Source: Planctomycetota bacterium (lineage in GTDB: Bacteria; Planctomycetota; UBA1135; UBA2386). Taken from it: a stretch of 64,000 nucleotides of DNA. Positions 1 through 8,253 of the stretch are shown here, one piece after another; the first letter of the stretch is position 1, and each line of letters opens with the position of its first letter. The translations under genes were made by a program, and so were the position numbers. The stretch covers positions 1-64,000 of the forward strand of contig JADJWQ010000003.1 of NCBI GenBank assembly GCA_016716265.1, in the 5' to 3' direction. The notes under the pieces are model-generated. The model made no database searches. It was not told the origin of the DNA and worked only from the letters and a program-made list of their open reading frames with translations.

Positions 1-1954
1 GAGGACCGCGCAACCTCGCGATGGCGCTGTCCGCGTTCGAGCTCAGCTGGGTCGACGGCGGCGCGGCGACCTGCAGCCTCGCCAGCCACCTCGGGCTCGC
101 GCCGATCCACGAGAAGGGCACGGCCGAGCAGATCGACCACTACCTGTCGCGCGCCGTGCCGCGCCCCGGCGAGCCGACGCTGCGCGCGGCGTTCGCGCTG
201 ACCGAGCCGTTGCCGTACGTCGGCGTCGATACCGGCGTGCTGTCCGGCAAGGCGAAGATCGTGCAATGGAACCCGGGCGAGGAGCCGATCCTGCAGATCG
301 ACAAGCGCGGCCGGTTCATCACGAACATGGACTTCGCGGACGTCGTCACCGCCGCCGTCGAGTCCGACGACCCGCGCATCAAGGGCAGCTTCTTCGTGAT
401 CCTCGAGCAGGGCGACCCCGGCGTGTTCGACCGCGGTGCGGCGACCCGCAAGCTCGTCCACCAGCTGTCGTCGACGCGCGATCCGATCTTCAGCCTGCGC
501 GTCCCCGCCAGCCGCATCATCGGCGGCTACGCGGTGCAGGACGGCGTGATCGTCCCCAACCACGCGCACGGCGAGGTCCTCGAGGCGGTGTTCCGCCGCA
601 CGCGCGTGCCGGTCGGACTGATGACCGCCGCCAAGCTGCTGAGCGCCATCGAGCCGATCATCCGCTACCAGCGCGGCCGCTTCCGCGGCGGCGAGGGCCA
701 GCCCGGCACACCGCGCTACGAGCTCGGGTTGCAGCAGAAGGAGGACGTCTTGCAGCGGCTCGTCGAGATCTGGGCCACCGGCGAGGCCTGCGCGTCGCTC
801 GGCTTCCAGACCGCGCGCCTGCTCGACGAGCTGCGACCCTCTCGAGAAGGCGAGGACTTCCACCGCCTTTGGCCGAGCGCGGCGCCGGTGACGCCCGTGC
901 GCGCATGCGCGAGACGAAGCGCACCGAGGCGCTCGCCGTCGAGCTGCTCGACCTCGAGGCGAAGCCCGCCGAGGCGCGCGACGCCGCCCGGATCGCCGCG
1001 CTGCGCGAGGACCCGCTGGTCCGCTACGTGCTCGACGACGCATTGGCCAACGTGCTGTGCCCGGCGACCAAGCTGTGGAACACCGGCCACGGCGCCAACA
1101 CGATGCGCGAGGCGGTCAGCCTGGTCGGCGGCTACGGCATCACCGAGGACTGCCCCGGCTTCCTCGGCCAGAAGTGGATGGACGCGCAGCTCGAGGCCAC
1201 CTACGAAGGTCCCGAGGCCGTGCAGCGCCGGCAGCTCAGCGTCACGATGACGAGCCCGGTGTTCCTGCGGCAGCTCGAGGGCTTCGTGCGCGAGCAGCGC
1301 GAGCTCGCCGACCGCGACCCGTCGCTCGGCGCCTGCACGCTCGGCACCGCAATGCAGCTCTGGCTGTGGACCTTGAAGCACCTGCGCGAGGCCGACGACG
1401 CCGACGGCCGCCCGCTCTACCACTCGACGCGGCAGGGCGTGACGTTCCTGATGGCCGACGCACTGTGCTGGCTGCTCGCGTCGCGCGCGCAGATGCTCGA
1501 CGTGCTGGAGTTGCAGAAGGCCGCGCCCGATCGCCCCGACCTCGCCGACGCGCTGCCGGGCACCGTGCGGTTCTTCGCCGACCTGTGCCGCGCCCAGGCC
1601 GCGCGCGCGGCCGGCGAGGTCGGTCGCATCTGCGCCGAGCTGGTGTTCGGCTACCAGCGGCACCCGACCTGGGAGAGCTGCGGGAGCTGCTACCGCGCCG
1701 GCGACCTGCAGGCGCTCGAGAGCCTGATCCCCGGCATCGACGCGGTCGGCCGCGCGTTCGACGACGTCGTCGAGGCCGACGGCTCCCATCCGAAGAAAGC
1801 CGGCCCCTGCGTCAGCTTCCACGGCTTCGAGGCGTTCAGCGCCCTGCGCCGCAAGCTCGACGGCTGCCTCGTCGAGGCCCACCTCGCGAAGGACCGCGCC
1901 GCGCGCGCGCTGGCCGGCGTGATGATCCCCGAGGCGCTCGACTACCCGGGCTGA
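1..1954 (+). CDS. Acyl-CoA dehydrogenase, 5' end outside window, frameshifted
   Basis: Flavin enzyme that would oxidise an acyl-CoA and pass electrons to ETF, whose genes follow directly. The N-terminal part reads from the window edge in the frame of position 21 and includes 'SLASHLGLAPI' and 'AAFALTEP', typical of the acyl-CoA dehydrogenase middle domain. The C-terminal part (about 905-1954) includes 'LWNTGHGANTMREA' and 'GYGITEDCPG', typical of the FAD-binding helical domain. Between about 830 and 885 the reading frame changes, probably twice, because neither part continues sensibly in its own frame. Either the gene is broken or two bases are wrong in the assembly. The usual first ~100 residues lie upstream of the window. 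Family assignment is firm; the substrate is unknown. Confidence 0.85.
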   Translation, partial: RTAQPRDGAVRVRAQLGRRRRGDLQPRQPPRARADPREGHGRADRPLPVARRAAPRRADAARGVRADRAVAVRRRRYRRAVRQGEDRAMEPGRGADPADRQARPVHHEHGLRGRRHRRRRVRRPAHQGQLLRDPRAGRPRRVRPRCGDPQARPPAVVDARSDLQPARPRQPHHRRLRGAGRRDRPQPRARRGPRGGVPPHARAGRTDDRRQAAERHRADHPLPARPLPRRRGPARHTALRARVAAEGGRLAAARRDLGHRRGLRVARLPDRAPARRAATLSRRRGLPPPLAERGAGDARARMRETKRTEALAVELLDLEAKPAEARDAARIAALREDPLVRYVLDDALANVLCPATKLWNTGHGANTMREAVSLVGGYGITEDCPGFLGQKWMDAQLEATYEGPEAVQRRQLSVTMTSPVFLRQLEGFVREQRELADRDPSLGACTLGTAMQLWLWTLKHLREADDADGRPLYHSTRQGVTFLMADALCWLLASRAQMLDVLELQKAAPDRPDLADALPGTVRFFADLCRAQAARAAGEVGRICAELVFGYQRHPTWESCGSCYRAGDLQALESLIPGIDAVGRAFDDVVEADGSHPKKAGPCVSFHGFEAFSALRRKLDGCLVEAHLAKDRAARALAGVMIPEALDYPG

Positions 1955-1982
1955 GCCGCCGAGTCCCGATCCGGAACGTGCG

Positions 1983-3834
1983 ATGATCAGCCCCCAGGAA
2001 GTCGAGCGGCAGAGCCTCGAGATCGACATCGCCTGCGTCGGCTTCGGCCCGGCGACCGGCGGCTTCCTGACGACGCTGTCGCAGGGGCTCGCCGCACTCG
2101 AGGCCGAGGGGTCCGCGGCTCCGGAGAGCGCCGCCATGCCCGGCCTGCCGCCGCAGGTCGTCTGCTACGAGCGCGCCGACGACCTGTCGTTCGGCGTGTC
2201 CGGCGTGGTGACGCGGGCGCGCGGCATCCGCGCGTCGTTCCCCGAGCTCGACCCGGCCGCGATCCCGATGGCGCGGCCGGTCGCCCACGAGAAGCTCGTC
2301 TGGCTGTTCGATCCCGGCTCGGCCAGTCGCCGCTCGCTCGGCATGCGCGCCGCCGACCGGCTGCTGAAGCTGTTCCGCAGGACGCGCGATCACGCCTGCG
2401 AGCTGCCCTGGGTGCCGCCGTTCCTGCGCAAGCACGATGGTCTCGTGCTGTCGATCGGCCAGCTCAATCAGTGGGTCGCGTCGCGCCTGATGACGGACGG
2501 GCGCACGCAGCTGTGGCCGGGCATGCCGGTCGCGGCGCCGCTGATCGAGTCGGACCGCGTCGTCGGCGTGCGGCTCGTCGACCAGGGCACCGACCGCGCC
2601 GGCCGGCCCGAGCCCGGCTTCATGCCCGGCATGGACGTCAAGGCCGCATTGACGGTCGTCGGCGACGGCCCGGTCGGCCCGGTCGGCCGCCAGCTCGACG
2701 AGCACTTCGGCATGCCGGACGGCCACGAGCGCGACGAGTGGGCGGTCGGCATGAAGATGGTCGTCGACCTGCCCGACGGCTGCGCGCTCGAGCCCGGCAC
2801 GGTGCTGCATACGCTCGGCTATCCGGAGCCCGAGATCTTCGGCTTCCTGTACGTGCTCGAGCCCGGTGTCGCGTCGCTCGGCATCTTCGTGCCGTCGTGG
2901 TTCGACAGCCCGGTGCGCGCGACCTACCGCTACCTGCAGCACTGGATGCTGCACCCCTACCTGTGGCGGCACCTGCAGGGCGGACGCCTGCGGTCGTGGG
3001 GCGCCAAGCCTGCACGAGTCCGGTCGCCACGGCGAGCCGCACCTGTGCGGCGACGGCTATGCGCGCATCGGCGAGGGCTCAGGCAGCACCAACGTGCTGA
3101 CCGGCTCCGGCGTCGACGAGGCGTGGACGACCGGCGTGCAGCTCGGCGAAGCCGTGCTGCAGCTCTGGCGCGAGGGTGCGCCGTTCACGAAGGAGAACCT
3201 CGAGCGCACCTACGTCGCGCGCCGGCGCGCGAGCTGGGTCGAGCGCGAGAGCCGGATCGCGGCGCGGTCGCGCGACGGGTTCCGGCGCGGAGTCGTCCGC
3301 GGCCTGGTCGGCATGGCGATCGCGGGGTTCAGCGGGGGCCGCCTGCACCCGTTCGGGCGGCCGCACGGCCGGCGTCCGGCGCGCAGCCTCGAAGCGTTCT
3401 ACCGCGGTCGCGTCCCGCCCGACGAGCTCGCGCGGCTGGTCGCCGACGCCCGCGCGCGCAAGCAGCCGCTACACGAGGTGCTGATGGCGCGCGCCGGCTG
3501 GCCGGAGATCGCGTACGACGGCCAGCTCCTGGTGTCGCACCAGGACGCGCTGCTGCTCGGCGGCAAGGTCCAGGCTCCGCCCGGCTATGCCGACCACATC
3601 GCGTTCGTCTACCCGTCGCTGTGCGAGCGCTGCGAGACGAAAGTCTGCATCGAGGTGTGCTCGGGGCAGGCCATCACGCCGGGCGAGCACGGCGTGCCCG
3701 ACTTCGATCGTGAGAAGTGCGTGCATTGCGGCGCCTGCCAATGGAGCTGCGACGCGCCACGTGAGCCGGGTACGGAGCTCGGCGCGATCGCGCTGCAGGC
3801 CGGCGCCGGCGGCCTGCACTCCGCGGAGAACTGA
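1983..3834 (+). CDS. ETF:quinone oxidoreductase-like FAD protein with C-terminal ferredoxin, frameshifted
   Basis: Would carry electrons from reduced ETF to the membrane quinone pool or a related acceptor. The N-terminus has a dinucleotide-binding motif 'CVGFGPATGG' (about residues 17-26). The C-terminus carries two cysteine clusters, 'CERCETKVCIEVC' near 3628-3660 and 'CVHCGACQWSC' near 3720-3750, which fit a 2[4Fe-4S] ferredoxin domain. The frame changes near 3008: the upstream part ends in 'RLRSWGAK' and the downstream part resumes as 'SLHESGRHGEPHLCGDG'. ATG 1983 lies 28 bases after the dehydrogenase stop. Gene order (dehydrogenase, this gene, etfB, etfA) supports the role. The frameshift may be real decay or an assembly error. 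Confidence 0.83.
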
Positions 3835-3880
3835 CCCCCAGACGATCGACCTGACCGACCCGCCACCTGACCGACCAGCG

Positions 3881-4690
3881 ATGACCGACGGATATCACAT
3901 CATCGTCTGCGGGAGCCTGGTGCCCGACCCGTTGCAGACGCTCGAACCCGTTCCCGGCAGCACGCCGCCCGCGTTGAAGAACGAGGCGATGCTGCCGGCC
4001 GTGCTCGACCCGTGGGCCGCCCACTCGCTCTTCGAGGCGGCCCGGCTGGCGCGCGAGACCCCCGGCTCGAAGGTCTGGCTCGTCAGCCTCGGACCGAAGT
4101 CTCGGCTGCAGCAGCTCATGATGCAGGTTGCGCAGAAGGTGCCGTTCGAGCTGGTCGCGCTCGACGGCCCCGCCAGTGGCTTCGCCGACGCGGCCGAGGT
4201 CGCCGCCGCGCTCGCAGGCGCGATCGCCGCGATTCCGGGACTCGATCGTTCGCGGCTCCTGCTGTTCGGCGGCTGCGCGTCGGCCTCGCGCGACGCGGGC
4301 GCGACCCTGCAGATGGTCGCCGAGGAGCTCGGCATCCACGACCAGTTCCTCGCCGTCGACGAATTGAAGCCCGCGGCCGACGGCTCGCTGCGCGTGCTCG
4401 AGCGCATCGAGGGCGGGCGCTATCTGGCGTCGGTCTGCGACGGGCCACCGCTGTGCGTCGGGTGGTCGACCGGCTCGCTGCCCGAGCCGCCGAACAGCCC
4501 ACAGATCGGCATGCAGAACATGCGCGCGATCATGCCCGCATTGCAGCGCGCGAAGCCGGCACCGGTCGGCTCGCAGGACCTCGCGTGGCTCGATGCGCGC
4601 GTCCCTGACCAGCGGCGCGACACGCGCATCGTCAAGGACGCGTCGACCGACGCGATCGCCGCGGAGATCGTCGCCTGGATCCGGAGCTGA
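3881..4690 (+). CDS. etfB: Electron transfer flavoprotein beta subunit
   Basis: 269-residue soluble subunit that binds AMP or FAD together with EtfA and accepts electrons from the acyl-CoA dehydrogenase encoded upstream. The start 'MTDGYHIIVCGSLVPDP' and 'ALKNEAMLPAVLDPWAAHSL' match the N-terminal EtfB pattern, where a conserved 'N..D..A.E.AL' stretch occurs. 'LLLFGGCASASRDAGATLQMVAEELG' corresponds to the family 'G..S.D.....G..lA..L' region. It starts 46 bases after the oxidoreductase stop and ends 11 bases before etfA, so it is cotranscribed with both. The length is normal and the frame is open throughout, unlike the two genes upstream. Confidence 0.88.
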   Translation: MTDGYHIIVCGSLVPDPLQTLEPVPGSTPPALKNEAMLPAVLDPWAAHSLFEAARLARETPGSKVWLVSLGPKSRLQQLMMQVAQKVPFELVALDGPASGFADAAEVAAALAGAIAAIPGLDRSRLLLFGGCASASRDAGATLQMVAEELGIHDQFLAVDELKPAADGSLRVLERIEGGRYLASVCDGPPLCVGWSTGSLPEPPNSPQIGMQNMRAIMPALQRAKPAPVGSQDLAWLDARVPDQRRDTRIVKDASTDAIAAEIVAWIRS

Positions 4691-4701
4691 CGGAGCGCCC
4701 G

Positions 4702-5742
4702 ATGGAACACGTCCTCTGCCTTCTGCACACCGACGCCGACGGCGCTGTGCCACAGCCCGCGCGCGAAGCCGTCACGACCGCCCTCCGCCTCGCCACCGAG
4801 CTCGGCGGCGCAGCCCTCGCGATCGGCGTGATCGGGGCCGGCGCTGCCGCCGCGGCCGACCAGCTCGCCGGCACCGGCGTCGAGCGATTCGTCGCCGTCG
4901 ACGGCCCCGACTTCGCCAGCTCGCGCTATGCGACCGATGCCGCCGCGGCCGCCGCGATCGCGCGCGCGACCGAGGCGACCGTGATCGTCGGCCCCGCCAC
5001 CGCTCGCTTCGCGCGCACGCTGCCCGGCGTGGCCCGCCGGCTCGGCGGGCGCATCGACACCCAGGTCACCGGGCTGGCGGTCGACGCCGGCCGCGTGATC
5101 GCCGAGCGCTGGTACTACCGCCAGCGGATCGTCACGAAGGCGAGCCGCACGACGCGGCCGTGGCTGCTCACCCTCGCGCCCGGCATTGCATCTCCATGGC
5201 AAGGGGAGCCCGGCCAGGCGAACGCCGAGCGGCTCGCCGTCGAGCTGTCCGCCGCCGAGCAGCGCACGCGCGTCGTCGGGATCGAGCAGGCGAGCAGCGG
5301 CGCCGCCCAGACGATCCGCCCCGATGCCGACCTGCTGCTCGTCGCCGGCGCCGGCTGGACCAAGAAGCAGGCCGACGGCCAGCCGCACGTCGCCGATGCC
5401 GCGCGCCTCGTGCTCGGCTTCCTCGAGCGCACGCGCGCCTCGCTGGGCAGCAGCAAGTCGCTCGTCGACCAGAGCGCCGAGGGCGGCGCCGTGATGCCGT
5501 TCATGACGCACCTGAACCAGGTCGGCCAGACCGGCTCGACCCCCCGCCATCCCAAGGGCCTCGCGACCTGCTGCCACGGCGAGGAGCCACACGTCGTCGG
5601 CTGGCGCTTCATCCGCGAGCGCCGCGCGATCAACCTCGATCCGTCGTGCGGCTGGGCCCGCGGCAAGGCCGACGTGCTCTATGTCGCCGACGCGTTCGAG
5701 GTGATGGCCAAGGTCAATGCGCTGCTGGACGGCGCGAGCTGA
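4702..5742 (+). CDS. etfA: Electron transfer flavoprotein alpha subunit
   Basis: 346-residue FAD-binding partner of EtfB. The N-terminal domain ('TEATVIVGPATARFARTLPGVARRL', residues about 91-115) is followed by the C-terminal FAD domain beginning about residue 210 ('DLLLVAGAGWTKK'). It continues through 'NQVGQTGS', the conserved QxGQTG-type flavin contact, to 'YVADAFEVMAKVNALL', corresponding to the family's ADxFEVxPxL end. Just before it, 'CCHGEEPHVVGWRFI' replaces the more common 'yiAvGiSGA' stretch, so this is a divergent EtfA. It is intact, last in the operon, and followed by a GC-rich hairpin at 5760-5781. A decayed relative of this gene lies 540 bases downstream. Confidence 0.88.
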   Translation: MEHVLCLLHTDADGAVPQPAREAVTTALRLATELGGAALAIGVIGAGAAAAADQLAGTGVERFVAVDGPDFASSRYATDAAAAAAIARATEATVIVGPATARFARTLPGVARRLGGRIDTQVTGLAVDAGRVIAERWYYRQRIVTKASRTTRPWLLTLAPGIASPWQGEPGQANAERLAVELSAAEQRTRVVGIEQASSGAAQTIRPDADLLLVAGAGWTKKQADGQPHVADAARLVLGFLERTRASLGSSKSLVDQSAEGGAVMPFMTHLNQVGQTGSTPRHPKGLATCCHGEEPHVVGWRFIRERRAINLDPSCGWARGKADVLYVADAFEVMAKVNALLDGAS

Positions 5743-5759
5743 CCCCCGCTCACGACCCG

Positions 5760-5781
5760 CCCCGCTGGCTGTGCCGCGGGG
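5760..5781 (+). terminator. Hairpin after etfA, possible terminator
   Basis: CCCCGC (5760-5765), one bulged T, GGC, a three-base TGT loop, GCC, then GCGGGG (5776-5781) form a nine-pair stem 17 bases after the etfA stop. There is no run of T after it, so it could be a weak or Rho-assisted terminator. Confidence 0.4.
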
Positions 5782-5886
5782 ACCCCGCATCACGGCTGCC
5801 GCGTCGACGGTGTGCGACGCGCGCCGAATTCCGGACGGCGGCGCGTGGACGCGGCGCGCGGGTCGATCTGCAGCGCGGTCAGCGGT

Positions 5887-6180
5887 TCACGCGATGAGTC
5901 CATCCGCACGCCAGCCTTCGAACAGGAACCTCCAGAAGTCGCGTCGGCGACCCAGGTGCAGCTGCACTCGGTCGCAGCCGTCGAGCACGTCCTGCAGACT
6001 CTCGAACCTCCACACATCCTCGTATCGCGCCTCGCGCATCACTCGAGCGATCCAACGGGCGCGCGTCCCGGGTTCGGCGGGGTCAAGCTGGCAGCGCAGC
6101 TCCGCGACCGATACGTCGATGCCCCACCGAACGTACGGACGGGCCTCGGGATCCTCGAGATCGGCGGACAGCGGACGCAT
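5887..6180 (-). CDS. Small antitoxin-like hypothetical protein (97 aa)
   Basis: Starts at ATG 6180 ('MRPLSADLEDPEARPY'), after a G-rich stretch that may serve as ribosome binding site. The body 'VAELRCQLDPAEPGTRARWIARVMREARYEDVWRF' and the end 'HLGRRRDFWRFLFEGW' are compact and charged. From memory they resemble a widespread ~95-residue family often encoded beside AbiEii-type nucleotidyltransferases, where it may be the antitoxin or accessory partner. That link is inference and no nucleotidyltransferase gene is adjacent here. The gene sits between intact etfA and a decayed etfA copy, on the opposite strand, which suggests it arrived by insertion. Coding character is clear; function is unproven. 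Confidence 0.68.
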   Translation of the reverse strand: MRPLSADLEDPEARPYVRWGIDVSVAELRCQLDPAEPGTRARWIARVMREARYEDVWRFESLQDVLDGCDRVQLHLGRRRDFWRFLFEGWRADGLIA

Positions 6181-6282
6181 GGCCCCCCGACCCTGACCGG
6201 ATGATCCTCCGGCGCCGCACGCATGCGCGCCGCACCAACGCAAGACCGACGCGCGTCAGCCGGGTAGACCGGACGCGACCCG

Positions 6283-6660
6283 GCCCGGATGCGTGCCGGC
6301 AGCGGCTCGCGGAGACCGCAGCCGCGCTGCCGGTCGCCGAGGAGCCCACACGCGTCCGCGGCATCGAGCGGGCGCGACCTGGTCCGGCGCCAAGCTCGGC
6401 CCGAAACCCGAGCTGCTGCTCCACGGCCCCGCCCCCGGCGACCGCGCGGCAATCCTGGGGTCGGTAACCTCTCGCCATTGCCACCGTCGGCAACCGGACA
6501 GGGCCAGGAACCCCACGTCGTCGATTGACACTTCATTCTGGGGCGCCGTGCAATCGAGCTCCCTCGTGCGTGCGGCTGGGCCCGTGGCCGCGCCGACGCG
6601 CTCTACGTCGCCGACGCGCTCGAGGTCATGCCCGAGATCATCGCGCTGCTGGCCTGGTCG
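6283..6660 (+). pseudogene. Decayed etfA relic
   Basis: Two blocks align in order with the intact etfA upstream. Positions 6283-6433 match 5205-5355 (for example 'agcggctcgc' and 'gacctgctgctc'-like stretches). Positions 6468-6660 match about 5563-5735, including 'gtgcggctgggcccg' and 'ctcta.gtcgccgacgcg.tcgaggt.atg'. About 200 bases of etfA between the blocks are missing, a TGA lies inside the second block, and the 5' half of the gene is absent. It is a remnant of a second etfA copy or paralogue, not a recent exact duplicate, since the blocks differ at many positions. The start of the next open frame lies inside this relic. Confidence 0.72.
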
Positions 6661-7965
6661 CACCGACCGTACTGCCGACTCGTTGGCAGCGAGCATCATG
6701 CGGCCACGCGTGCGACTTGCCTGGTGGTCACCGCGGCGGTCTTCGAGAGCGTCTGCGCACTCTCCGCTCAGTCGACGATCGTCGTCACCGGCGGAGGAGG
6801 CGCGCTCAACAGCGCCGTGCAGCAGGCCATGCCCGGCGACCGGCTGATCGTTCGCGCCGGCCGCTACGACGCCTTGCTCGTCGATCGCGGCCTGCTGATC
6901 GAATGCGACGCCGGCGTGCTGTTCGCAGCGGACGTGTACCACGGTGGGCCGTCGCGGATCGCCGGCGTGCCTGCCGGCCAATCGCTGGTCGTTCGGAACG
7001 GCGGGATCGCCGGCAGCCTCACTCCGCGCATCGAGATCGACCGGTGTGCCGGCATCGTGACCTGGATCGGGCCGGCATTCGGAGAGGTTCCGACCCAAGG
7101 CCACATCGAGATCACGCGGTGCAGCTCGGTGTCGATCGACTCGCCTCGATTCCCCCTCCCGTCGTTCCATGGCAGCGACTGGCGGATCACCGTCGACGGC
7201 AGCTCCGCCTCCCTGTCCCATTGTGCGTCCTGCGCTCCGGTCTTCGCGCGATCGAGCACCCTGGCGCTCGACGAGGTGAGCGTCGTCGAGTCCTACGGCG
7301 CTCCGTCCCTCGGTGCCGATCGCGCGGTGGTCACGGTCTCGGGTGGCCGGTTTCCGGGGTCCAACTTCTGGACCGGCTACATCTCGCTGCCGGGAATCCG
7401 GTTGCACGCGTCCGAGCTGACGATCACCGGCGGTGCGACCGCAACCTCGGGCACCGGCCAGAGCGGCCTGCAGGGCGCGATCGAGGGGGATGCCCTGAGC
7501 CTCGTCCGCATCGACCCCGGGGTGCAGCTGACCGCGCCCGGCGCGCCGGTCCAGGGCGTGGCCGCGGTGCACGGTGGGCCGATCGCGTTCGTCGACCTTC
7601 CGGGCCAGCTGCGCTCGGGCGTGCCGTTCGGGCTCCGGACCCACGGTGCGCCGGGGGATGTCGTGTTCGTGTTCCTCGACCTGCCGGGTCCCCCCGCCCC
7701 GACCCCGCTCGGCCCGCTCTGGCTGCGCCCGACGAGCCCGCTGTTCGACGTCGCCACGATCCCCGCCGCCACCACCTCGACGCTGTCGAGCTACGTGACG
7801 CCACCGCTGCCCGCGGCGCTGCCACTCGTGTTCCAACCGATCCGTCTCGGGTCGGCAGGCGACGTTTCGCTCGGCGTCGCGAGCCGGGTGCTCGTGAACT
7901 CACCTGCCGCCGCCCGGCGGGGCCGTCCGACGGACCCGGCTGGCCAGGCCGGGGCCGCACGGTGA
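6628..7965 (+). CDS. Secreted beta-helix-like protein with shared C-terminal module
   Basis: The open frame runs from ATG 6628, but its first residues ('MPEIIALL') derive from the etfA relic. The signal-peptide-like stretch 'CLVVTAAVFESVCALSAQ' begins only about residue 36. Another ATG at 6698, in a different frame, would give 'MRPRVRLA'; a one-base shift near 6720 would join it to the hydrophobic stretch, so the true start is uncertain. After the cleavage site come 'ALNSAVQQAMPGDRLIVRAGRYDAL' and repeated short strands like a pectin-lyase-type right-handed helix. The minus-strand proteins at 8254-13288 share this layout. The last ~110 residues ('FLDLPGP' onward) form the C-terminal module also seen in other secreted proteins of this window. 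Likely exported; no ligand known. Confidence 0.7.
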   Translation: MPEIIALLAWSHRPYCRLVGSEHHAATRATCLVVTAAVFESVCALSAQSTIVVTGGGGALNSAVQQAMPGDRLIVRAGRYDALLVDRGLLIECDAGVLFAADVYHGGPSRIAGVPAGQSLVVRNGGIAGSLTPRIEIDRCAGIVTWIGPAFGEVPTQGHIEITRCSSVSIDSPRFPLPSFHGSDWRITVDGSSASLSHCASCAPVFARSSTLALDEVSVVESYGAPSLGADRAVVTVSGGRFPGSNFWTGYISLPGIRLHASELTITGGATATSGTGQSGLQGAIEGDALSLVRIDPGVQLTAPGAPVQGVAAVHGGPIAFVDLPGQLRSGVPFGLRTHGAPGDVVFVFLDLPGPPAPTPLGPLWLRPTSPLFDVATIPAATTSTLSSYVTPPLPAALPLVFQPIRLGSAGDVSLGVASRVLVNSPAAARRGRPTDPAGQAGAAR

Positions 7966-8253
7966 ACGCGGATGCCGGCGTCCGGAGACTCGGAGCGAGC
8001 CTGCGCGCCAACCGCGCACGCACCCCCGCTCCTGGCCGACGCTCCGGACGAGGCCGCCGCCCACCGCGCTCGACCACTCACGCCGGCGCCCGCGTCTCGA
8101 GGCCACCTGATCGCTCGGCACGCGCTCCGGAGGGAACCCCCGCCGCGTGCCCGGCGATGACCTCCCTCCTGGCGCCATGCGCAATCGCGTGTCCGAAGCG
8201 CGGAGCCCTGCGATCACCGATTCGAGGTCGTGGAGCGCTCTCGGGGAGCGAGC
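7966..8253. other. Convergent intergenic region
   Basis: Lies between the 3' ends of the plus-strand beta-helix gene and the first minus-strand cassette. I see no convincing gene, tRNA or strong hairpin. Open frames here have the skewed Arg/Ala composition of non-coding GC-rich DNA. The tandem repeat array ends sharply at about 8246-8254. Confidence 0.4.

Noticed and set aside
716..2972. Long open frames on the minus strand opposite the dehydrogenase and oxidoreductase genes
   Set aside because: Their composition is Arg/Ala/His-skewed with no motif. They mirror the codon bias of the real plus-strand genes in GC-rich DNA.
3838..3880. Repeated 'ctgaccgac' motifs before etfB as a possible operator
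   Set aside because: They are too short and imperfect, and no palindromic pattern or conserved regulator is recognisable.
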